Below are positions 53,301 to 61,425 of a stretch of 64,000 nucleotides of DNA, piece by piece; positions within the stretch are counted from its first letter, which is position 1, and every line of letters starts with the position of its first letter. The translations under genes were made by a program, and so were the position numbers. Origin of the DNA: Podarcis raffonei (taxonomy: Eukaryota; Chordata; Lepidosauria; Squamata; Lacertidae); contig NC_070614.1 of assembly GCF_027172205.1 (NCBI RefSeq), forward strand, positions 34,462,001-34,526,000, in the 5' to 3' direction. The notes beneath the pieces are model-generated. The model saw nothing but the letters and a program-made list of their open reading frames with translations. It was not told the DNA's origin and did no database searches.

Positions 53301-56300
53301 CCTTCTACCAGATGGTCCCTCAGGAAGCCCATCAGTATGCAGGAATTCTTTCTTTGCTCCTACATTTTAAGTGGACATGGATCGGGATCCTTATTATGGA
53401 TGATGAGAATGGAGAAAGATTTGTGCAAGCTGTGTTTGAAGAATTTTCCCAGAAAGGCGTCTGTTTTGCCTTCATAGAAAGAGCCCCCAAATTCATTTCT
53501 GTCAGTCAGTTTAACAATATGCTACAACAGGGTGCAAAAATATATGACAGTATCATGGGCAGCAAAGCTAACACAGTGCTTTTCTATGGAGATTCTTATT
53601 CCATGGTGGTTCTGAGATGGTTGTTGTATCTACCAGCAATCGAGCATGTTGTAAACCAACCCAAAGGAAGAGTGTGGATAATGACAGCTCAGATGGAACT
53701 CATTGCTTTTCTCTATCAAAGGTATTGGGATACAGAAATAATCCATGGTGCTCTGTCTTTCATGATTCACTCGAATGATCCACCAGGATTCAGGACATTT
53801 GCTCAGAGAAGAAACCCTTCCAGCACAAAAGAAGATGGGTTTATCAGAGACTTCTGGCCCCAAGTCTTTGACTGTGCTCTCCCAAATACTACTGTGAGTG
53901 AAGTGGATGGGAATATGTGCACTGGGAAAGAGAAGCTAGAGAGTCTTCCAGAGATCTTCTTTGAGATGAGCATGACTGGTCACAGCTACAGCATCTACAA
54001 TGCTGTGTACGCAGTGGCACATGCTTTGCATGCCATATCGTCTTCAAGAGCCTTGACAGAAAAAAGAGTACTGAACTTCCATAATCAAGATTCATGGCAG
54101 GTAATGGGCTCAACACCCTCACATAGCAGAGCACCATATCTGTGGCTCTTGCCAGGGCTGTCTTACCCATAGGTGCTAGGGGTGTGGGGAACCCAGGCAC
54201 TGGGCTCTCAGGGGTGCCAGGCCGAGAGTCCGTGGCCCAAGAGTTGAGTCCGGGGAAGAGCCTGCCCATGGGTCGGAGTGCCGCGGTGGGCTCTTCTGTT
54301 GTGGGCAGCTCTGTGCTGTGAGTTTGGGGGTGACCGAGCCAGCGAGATGCTGAGGTGGCTGGCCGGCTCCACCCTCCTGCATACCTGGGACTGGGCAACT
54401 GGGGGGGGTCACTGGGTGGATATTTGCACCCCGGTACCGCATATTCTTAAGACAGCCCTGGCTGTTGCATCAGCCTCTTAACTTTGTAGCAAACTCTCTA
54501 ACCAATTTCTTGGGCTGTTCACATCACCTCCCCATCAGTTAACAATGAAAGAGTAATCTACACTTTTGTAAGCCTCTTTTTTCTTGTCTCCAAGCTGCCT
54601 TTGAAATATTTAGACCCTTGGACTATCTAGCTCAGTCTTCTCGACGCTGATAGTTGTTCCAGAGAATTTTGGGCAGCTGTCTTTCTAAGACCTGGAGATG
54701 CAAGAGAGTTAACAGTTGTGTCTTTGCATACAAAACCTGTGTTCTACTGTGTTCTAAATGTGTGCCACCACCCAAACAGTGCATATATTGCTGTGACCTT
54801 AGAGGCATTAAAATGTGATATACTGTATGTTACAAATGTGCAGTAATTCTGAGCTAGGGCTCAATAATGATTTTATCTCACTCTGAATCAAACTACAATG
54901 TCAGAAAAGCTTCCCCAGTCTTTCAGTAATTTCTGCTTTTCTGAGAAAAACATATTTATGCATTCTTATATTTATTTAGGTTTCTCTAGGTCAATGGGCT
55001 TTGCAAGAAATAAGTCTATTTGCTGCTTTTGGAGCAGTAAAGTGTTATGGTTAAAGCAAGGAAGTAGGAACTTTTTTTCCTATGTAAAATCCTTATTATC
55101 TTATTTAAAATTGTCCACTACTCTGCCTAACCACAGAAAACATTTCTTCTGCAGAAGGAGGCCTCCCAAGACTTACCAGGGTCAACAAACCAATGAAAAA
55201 AACTCAGGTCTCCTCTTTGTGTTTCCTGAAATGCATTTCAGTTGAACTCTCCCCCCGCCCCGCCCCGTAACACCCTCCCTTTGCTGCTTTCTGTGCTTCT
55301 TTTCGTTCAAATGAATCTCCGCTTACGAACAATATATAAAAATAACATAATAGAACAATGATACAAAGAATGAGTCATAGTTCTCCCCCTACCAATAGAC
55401 TATAGTATAGAGCATCCTGTTGCCTTTTTCTGATCTATTGACTTCGCTTTTTCAACCTAGCTCCACCACTTTCTGAGAGGTATTTCATTTAACAACACTG
55501 CTGGGGATGAGGTTTCCTTCAATCACAATGGAGAATTGGTAGCTGGATTTGATCTTATCAACTTGATCGCTTCTGTAAACAAATCCTTTCACAGAGTGCA
55601 CATCGGGAGGATTGACCCCAAAGCTCCTCCAGAGCAAGTTTTCAGCATCAACGAGAGTGCCATAACATGGCCCAACTGGTTTAATCAGGTAGGATCCAAA
55701 AGCTGGCAGTTTGGAAAGTCTTTCAATTTTGCATGGAAACACTTGTCAATGAAAATTATTGCATTAGACAATGATAACGAATACCTATAAAATGCTGGTT
55801 GTTAATTGAAAGAAGCACAGTGCATATGTCACAGTACTAGAATCAAAAAGCCCCTCAGAGTTTAGGGCACATGAAGATAGATAAACCAGACTAGCATTCC
55901 TTTCCTGATCATTTATCCTACATCAAGTGTCAGTCTCTGCCTTCATTTGGATTCTCTTTGTATTCCGTTTCCCTGTCAATTTCTCTCTCTGAAGGTTATA
56001 TGACATCTGGATGAGCTTGAAGGCTGGCATTTTCTCACCAAACCCACCCTTGCCAACCTACAGCCCCTCATGTCTGAATACTAGTATGGCCACTTACAAG
56101 AAAGTAGCTGACCTAACAGATTCTATGGGATGCCTGTGTTGGGCAAGTTAGGTTCTATATGTTTCAGCCCCCATTTTATGATCTTCACTTTATTAACTGA
56201 GAAATGTTTTGGAGGGAATTGATATGAATGCTACTTTATTTATTTTTATATATTCAATTATATATCACCCGTTATCAAAGATCAATGAAACTGTGACACA

Positions 56301-58346
56301 GTTGCTCAAAATTGTCTGCCCAGGAGGATTGAAACGAGATTGAAAGTAGAAACAAAGCAGGTACAAAAACAAGTAAATATTATACTATAGGATAAAATGA
56401 ACATGAAGGAGTACCTATGTATATATGTGAAAATCCAAGCCACATTATACCAGTATATAATATTTATACTATTAGGTAATAGTAAAAGTGTTGTTAATAA
56501 CATCGATTTGCATTTATTATCAGGCGCAAATTGTATGCTTCAAAGATTGTTTCAACCTATAGTCAATGGTGAAACTTCCACATAGGAAGAAAATGAGGTA
56601 ATAAATTTATACAGAACTGGTTGACAAAAATAAGAACTTAATTTTGTAACTTTTTTTAAAAAAAAGATAAAGAAAAGTAAAAAAGGCCGTAGGCTATCTA
56701 ATGCTATCTGTTGAACACATTCACATACAAATGGAATGTAGTACTGTATCTCTTTAGTAAGAAAAGGAAAGACCCTCCAAACCTTAAAGACTCCAAATTC
56801 CTTCTTCTCAAGGCTATGGTTCATTTTTTTTTATTTATGGGTTAGACACAGCCTCTTTCTATCTGCACTGAGAGTTGCCATCCTGGTTCTAGCAAGAAAG
56901 CGAAAGATGGAGAGCCATTTTGTTGCTATGATTGTATTCCATGCCCAGTAGGGAAGATTTCAGACCAGAAAGGTAAGAATTAAACTGTAAAGATTTAGAA
57001 AACATAAAGTCTTTGCTTCAGAGAATTGACATGTAAAAGAGGATTGCTTTTCTTTAGTGCTTGGAATATGATGGAAAGGTTTTGTTTTGAATGGCTAGAA
57101 AGAAGCCACTGAAGAGCGAAGAAAGTGCCATGTGATTGAAAATCACATCCCATTATTATAGCATTACTATATGTGTGGTCCTTGCTGTTTTTCTTTTCAT
57201 ATATGTGCAGAAATTGTATACATTTAATGAAATCTGCAAAGTTGGGGGGGGGGAGAGTTGGGAACTATCCAAATTGCTTTTAAAACCCAGTATTATTTTA
57301 ACACCTCCATAATTCCAAAATATTTAAACGAGTGTTGCAAAATTCAACAGTACCACAAAGGAATGCAGTTTGTAATTTTGAATAAATTGCATGGATTAGA
57401 TTTATGGCATGTTTGTGAAACCAAGACCATCTTTTCCTCTTCAGACAGGAATGAGTGTCACAAATGCAAAGATGAAAACTATCCAAACAAAAACCGGGAT
57501 TTCTGTATTCCTAAGATTATAACCTTCTTGTCCTATGAAGAACCTTTGGGGCTCAGTTTAACATGTTTTGCTGTTTCCTTTGCTCTTAATACAGCTCTGG
57601 TGCTAGGAACATTTATGAAGCACCATGACACTCCCATAGTCATAGCAAACAACAGGAACCTCACTTACACTCTCCTCATCTCACTTCTGTTCTGCTTCCT
57701 TTGTGCATTGCTATTTATTGGCCAGCCTCAGAATGTGGCATGTCTCCTCCGACAAACTGCTTTTGGTGTCATCTTCTCTGTTGCTGTTTCTTGTGTGCTG
57801 GCAAAAACCATCACAGTGGTTCTGGCTTTCATGGCCACCAAACCAGGATCCAGAATGAGGAAGTGGATAGGGAAAAGACTGGCCAACTCCATTGTTATTT
57901 TCTGTTCTTTTGTCCAGGTAGGCATTTGTATTGTGTGGCTGGTAACTTCTCCCCCATACCCAGATGTAGACATGCACTCAATGACTGAAGAAATTGTACT
58001 AGAATGTAATGAGGGGTCTGTGATAATGTTTTGCTGTGTCCTCATCTACATGGGCTGCCTAGCACTTATCAGTTTCACTGTGGCTTTCCTTGCCAGGAAG
58101 TTACCTGACAGTTTCAATGAAGCCAAGTTTATCACTTTCAGCATGTTGGTTTTTTGCAGTGTTTGGCTGTCCTTTATTCCCTCCTACCTGAGCACTAAAG
58201 GAAAATACATGGTAGCTGTGGAGATCTTCTCTATTTTAGCCTCCGGTGCTGGGCTTCTGGTGTGCATCTTTGCCCCAAAATGTTATATTATTTTGTTAAG
58301 GCCTGAAATGAACAATAAGGAACAGCTTGTAAGAAGGAAAAAATGA
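48560..58346 (+). CDS. Vomeronasal type-2 receptor V2R-E, complete six-exon gene
   Basis: Exons: 48560-48780, 50459-50750, 53252-54100, 55461-55688, 56846-56972 and 57445-58346; 2619 bp, 872 residues, with the same phases as B and C. Signal peptide, flytrap (to residue 530), cysteine-rich domain and seven helices are all open. It differs from B/C in a longer exon 1 ending LLEELV, a four-codon longer exon 4 (PKAPPEQVF), a [15 protein letters not shown] linker and a C terminus of [11 protein letters not shown]. It groups with F. Large introns 1-3 hold a CORE-SINE, an L1 relic and three MITEs, none touching a splice site. The ATG at 48560 is preferred to 48533 because it matches F (MSVL). Confidence 0.95.
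48808..48862 (+). repeat. (ATT)n microsatellite
   Basis: About 18 ATT units, 28 bases into intron 1 of V2R-E. No LINE tail sequence is attached. Confidence 0.95.
49992..50262 (+). mobile_element. MIR/CORE-type SINE interrupted by a hAT MITE
   Basis: TGTGGTGTAGCGTTAGTG, CATGAAGCTCACCGGGTGACC, GGGCCAGTCACTGCCTCTC and CTCACATGGTTGTTGTGGGG follow the head and core of squamate CORE-SINEs. After the MITE the tail resumes with GGAAACCATGTATGCCAC. It is in intron 1 of V2R-E. Confidence 0.7.
50116..50242. mobile_element. hAT-type MITE nested in the CORE-SINE
   Basis: The left end CAGGGCTTTTTTTTC and the inverse of the right end, TAGTGCTATTTTTC, form imperfect terminal repeats. Flanking 8-mers GGGGAAAC (50108-50115) and AGGGAAAC (50243-50250) match at 7 of 8, as expected for a hAT target duplication. 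127 bp; interior GGAACTCAGTTCTGGTACC. Confidence 0.75.
50263..50332 (+). repeat. (TG)n(AG)n microsatellite
   Basis: About 27 bp of TG then about 42 bp of AG at the end of the CORE-SINE tail. Confidence 0.95.
50459..50750 (+). CDS. V2R-E exon 2 (flytrap lobe 1)
   Basis: [20 protein letters not shown], sequon PNLTLGF, ends KIPQ before GTAAGA; 292 bp after GTTCTAG. Confidence 0.95.
51010..52560 (-). mobile_element. L1 LINE relic, 3' part of ORF2, antisense
   Basis: The minus strand reads [40 protein letters not shown] and [20 protein letters not shown], the C-terminal cysteine region of L1 ORF2; [20 protein letters not shown] lies further upstream. A T-rich 3' end is at about 51020-51080. Stops and frameshifts mark it as old. 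A mariner-type MITE sits inside. It fills most of intron 2 of V2R-E. Confidence 0.8.
52051..52312. mobile_element. Mariner-type MITE inserted in the L1 relic
   Basis: CAGTCATACCTCGGGTT on the left and, inverted, CAGTGGATGCTTGGGATG on the right are imperfect terminal repeats, with TA at both sides (52049-52050 and 52313-52314). The GC-rich interior repeats GGGTTGCG and GCATGTGCAGAAGCA. 262 bp with no protein. Confidence 0.75.
53135..53233 (+). mobile_element. CORE-SINE 3' tail
   Basis: TTTTACAGGGTTGTTGCAAGG and TATAAATGCTGCTATTATTTG match the 3' end of squamate CORE-SINEs. It stops just before the exon 3 acceptor of V2R-E and may supply part of its tract. Confidence 0.5.
53252..54100 (+). CDS. 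V2R-E exon 3 (main flytrap exon)
   Basis: 283 codons from [11 protein letters not shown] to DSWQ, between CCTTAG and GTAATG. Carries [39 protein letters not shown] and [17 protein letters not shown]. Confidence 0.96.
54153..54460. mobile_element. hAT-type MITE with perfect terminal repeats
   Basis: CAGGGCTGTCTTA at the left is repeated exactly, inverted, at the right (TAAGACAGCCCTG). Flanking 8-mers GCTCTTGC (54145-54152) and GCTGTTGC (54461-54468) match at 7 of 8. 308 bp, GC-rich, no protein, in intron 3 of V2R-E. CAGGG ends and 8-bp duplications are hAT hallmarks. Confidence 0.88.
54470..55460 (+). other. Rest of intron 3 of V2R-E
   Basis: AT-rich intron with a C-rich spot (CTCCCCCCGCCCCGCCCC) near 55249. 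No gene or recognised repeat. Confidence 0.55.
55461..55688 (+). CDS. V2R-E exon 4
   Basis: 76 codons, [16 protein letters not shown] to PNWFNQ, between ACCTAG and GTAGGA. Holds an NKS sequon and the longer loop [16 protein letters not shown], four residues more than B and C. Confidence 0.95.
55689..56845 (+). other. Intron 4 of V2R-E
   Basis: AT-rich with no recognised repeat end or protein. Open frames here are short and low-complexity. Confidence 0.55.
56846..56972 (+). CDS. V2R-E exon 5 (cysteine-rich domain)
   Basis: [37 protein letters not shown]; 127 bp between GGGTTAG and GTAAGA. Confidence 0.94.
57445..58346 (+). CDS. V2R-E exon 6 (seven-helix domain)
   Basis: [17 protein letters not shown], seven helices and a distinct tail [14 protein letters not shown]; 902 bp after CTTCAG. 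TM4-TM5 differ most from A-D ([19 protein letters not shown]), while the [18 protein letters not shown] block is identical. Confidence 0.96.
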
Positions 58347-59218
58347 AGAATTTAAATCTGTAATTTGATACACATCAAGGTGGAAAACCTCTGGTTTGCA
58401 GACCAGTCTTCATCCACCAGGAAGTCTAATTTGGCCTGTCAGGCCATTTGCACAAAACTGTGCACAGCTGCCCATCAATTGATGTCACTGATGGAAATGG
58501 ATTAATATTGCATAGGCTTCCCCATCCTGCAGGGAATATAATTACACAGCTTGAACAGTGTTTCATCTTTGCTATGCTGATGAGTAGAGAGGCAATATAA
58601 TTGGAAAATGGGGACTTGAAGGGGAAGACCCCACCTTGTTCCGATCTTCCTTCCCTTCCAAATGAACATCTTATGAGTGCAGGAAGAGCTGGAAGAGTTG
58701 ATTCCACTGCCTTTGCTTGTGCAACCTACTTCTTCCCACTAATTGAGAAAGAAAGGCCACATGCAGTAAGTCCGTCTTAAGGTCTTAGCAAAAGCACCCT
58801 CTGAAGCAGCCTCCATCCCCACCTTCAAAGGAAAATCCACTGTTTACCGTTGAATCAGAGCACGTTTCAGCCAGGTTTTCCACACATTGACGTTTGCTTC
58901 TATTCTGTGGTAAAGAGTGGGTTTTCCCAGCGGAAGCAGTGGGGGAAAGGGAAAACTCCTTGGATCCATGCCTAGAAAGGCTGGGACAAGTGGGACACTG
59001 CTCTAGGGTGAGTCCTAGGTCTTGATGACAGTGAACCATGGTGTGAAGAAAGTACAAAATTGGTTACTGCCTGAGCCCACATGATCCTGCCTCCTCTGCT
59101 TGGGATAAGTAGCTATAAGCCTTTCACCTTAACATTTAGGCCAACTATATAGCTGGGAATTTTGACTAGATGATTGGCACAGTTTTAGTGACCCAATGTA
59201 TAATTTAGCAATGCTTAA
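58347..59218 (+). other. Spacer after V2R-E, nothing recognised
   Basis: No coding frame of interest and no clear repeat ends. No AATAAA was noted close after the V2R-E stop. Confidence 0.5.
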
Positions 59219-59228
59219 ATTGCATCTT

Positions 59229-59620
59229 AGAGGGACGCGGGTGGCGCAGAGGGACGCGGGTGGCGCTGTGGGTAAAAGCCTCAGCGCCTAGGGCTTGCCA
59301 ATCAAAAGGTCGGCGGTTCGAATCCCCACGGCTGGGTGCGCTCCTGTTGCTCAGTCCCAGCGCCTGCCAACCTAGCAGTTCGAAAGCACCCCCGGGTGCA
59401 AGTAGATAAATAGGGACCGCTTACCAGCGGGAAGGTAAACGGCGTTTCCGTGTGCTGCGCTGGCTCGCCAGATGCAGCTTTGTCACACTGGCCACGTGAC
59501 CCGGAAGTGTCTCCGGACAGCGCTGGCCCCCGGCCTCTTAAGTGAGATGGGCGCACAACCCTAGAGTCTGTCAAGACTGGCCCGTACGGGCAGGGGTACC
59601 TTTACCTTTACCTTTTTAAC
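59229..59620 (+). mobile_element. Sauria-type SINE with target duplication and doubled head
   Basis: A full tRNA-derived SINE: box A region GTGGCGCTGTGGG, exact box B GGTTCGAATCC (59315-59325), a body with GCAAGTAGATAAATAGGGACC, a BovB-like tail AGAGTCTGTCAAGACTGG and a (CCTTTA)n end. The first 19 bases of the head, AGGGACGCGGGTGGCGCAG, occur twice in tandem at 59231 and 59250. TTGCATCTT flanks it at 59220-59228 and 59621-59629. The perfect duplication marks a fairly young insertion. Confidence 0.9.
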
Positions 59621-59649
59621 TTGCATCTTGCATGTGGTGATCTTGCAAT

Positions 59650-60040
59650 TCAGAGTGCTGGTTTGAACCTATAAGGCCTTAAACGGTTCAGAATGGCAAT
59701 ACCTCAAGAACTGCCTCTCCCCATGTAATCCAACCTGGACTCTGTGTTCATCATCGGAGCTCTTTTTCATGTGCCTCTTCCACATGAGGTCCAGAGAGTT
59801 TTTCGCAGTGACTCCCTGCTTGTGGAATGCTCTGCTCAGGAAATTACGTCTGTCCACCTTCATTATACACCTTTAGGCACTAGGCAAAAATGTTCCTCTA
59901 TAACCAGGCATTTGGCTGAGCAATATTCTACAGCCTTTTAAGTGTGCTGGCGAGGGGCAGGGTGCTATTTTGTTGTTGTTGTTTAAACTATTTACTTGTG
60001 TTTCTATCTTGTTAAAACGTTTACAAATGAATTCACTGCA
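59650..60040 (+). mobile_element. L2-type LINE relic
   Basis: CAGAGTGCTGGTTTGAACC, TATAAGGCCTTAAACGGTTC and CTTGTGGAATGCTCTGCTC correspond to the L2 region coding FKVLVLTYKALNG...LWNALP in the copies at 6360 and 31795. Heavily decayed, with no long frame. Confidence 0.65.
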
Positions 60041-60383
60041 TTATTTATTTCATTCCATTTAAGAACCACACATTTAAAACAATTACACAGATAAAAATAA
60101 TTAAAAATAATTTCATGGGTGTTTGCCCCCTCAGTTTTTTGAGACCCCAGTTTCAGCTGACATTTGTGTCTGTTATTGTCCATTGATTAGTTGTTAGCTC
60201 CTTGGGTAGAATTCATTTCCCTGCTTACTTTTCCTTATCAGAAGGAAAGCTTCCCTCTGGCCTGCCTCTCTGATATGCTGAGTTTTGGACCGAGCTGCAC
60301 TCTGAGCTGCAGCCTTGCATTGTCTTTTCACTCCATCCATATGATCTCTTAAGTCAATCAGAGTCAACCTTCCATTAATTCTT

Positions 60384-60500
60384 CTTCTGCAGCAAGGATG
60401 GGCAACATCGGGCCCACCAGTTTCTCTCATTTTCACCCAGCATGACCATTGGTCAGAGATGATGGGTGTTGTAGTCGAACAGCATATGGAGGGACCTCAC
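60384..60500. repeat. Short palindromic dispersed repeat, copy 4
   Basis: CAGCATGACCATTGGTCAGAG and GATGGGTGTTGTAGTCGAACAG match the family seen at 14108-14215. A nearby 27-bp motif with AACACATGGATTG is tandemly doubled at about 60600-60665. Confidence 0.5.
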
Positions 60501-60834
60501 TAGTTATCATTGCGCTCTCCATTCTACAGTTTATTTATCTCATTTACTAGTTTCTTGCTGTTCAGGTAGTATCATCAATAAAGGTGAAGGTTGATTTACA
60601 TGAACACATGGATTGAATATAAGTTTATATTCAATCTATGAACACATGGATTGGATATAAATTTAGCTGGCTGGATGGAAATGTTGGTTAACAAGAATTG
60701 AGGACAGAACTTCCTTAGCAAAATTTAAAACAAATATTTTATTCTCTAGCTCCAGATAACTGTTTATTATTTATAATGTTCTTTTCTTGCTGTATGTCAT
60801 TCCAAGTCCAATTGTCCCTTGCTAGCTAAGTGGA

Positions 60835-61207
60835 AGAGAAAATATCTGTTTAGACATGAAAACCAGCTTTCTCCAGCAATTCCACTGGGAAATTCCAGGG
60901 CTGAACTAGTGATTATAATCAAAGCCTAGCAATTAATTCTGCTTCTGAAAATCCTTGAAGGCATTCAGCAGAGCTAATATCAAGGACGGGAAAAGAAGTC
61001 ATAAATATACTGAATACCATTCTGAACTATGGAGAAGTGCTGAAAACAAGCATGGATCTTCCTGTATAGTCTAAGGTGCAGAACTATCAGGAGATTAAGC
61101 TTGCATGCAAGCCAAGTGGCTTTAATCACAGAAACTCTAGATCACACTGTTATTGAAGAAAACAGGGGAATTTGTGTGTAGAGAGAAGATTTGTACTTGT
61201 ACTGAAG
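60835..61207 (+). promoter_or_regulatory. Conserved upstream block of V2R-F (putative promoter)
   Basis: CTTTCTCCAGCAATTCCACTG from about 60867 matches E, CATAAATATACTGAATACC from 61000 matches the TATA-like part of B-D, and AACTATCAGGAGATTAAG lies nearer the start. The ATG is about 205 bp beyond the TATA-like part. Confidence 0.5.
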
Positions 61208-61425
61208 ATGTCAGTCTTGATCATCTTGCTGCTGCTATTTCTTTCTCACATGGTATGCAAGACACACATTGTTAAATGCAATGTCTATGAGCTACAGTCT
61301 CCACTTCACAAATATCATCAGTCTGGAGACCTCATTATTGGAGGCATTGCTTCTCAGGCTCGCTTCACCGCCAGTCCAGTACGTTTTGTTGCAAAACCTC
61401 CACCAGCATTGCTTGAAGAACTTCT
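61208..61425 (+). CDS. V2R-F exon 1 (signal peptide, N terminus)
   Basis: MSVLIILLLLFLSHMVCKTH signal peptide, then VKCNVYELQSPLHKYHQ; donor GTAAGG, phase 2. Confidence 0.92.

Noticed and set aside
59315-59325. Perfect tRNA box B suggesting a tRNA gene
   Set aside because: It lies inside a full SINE with a BovB-like tail and target duplication; no cloverleaf acceptor stem closes around it.
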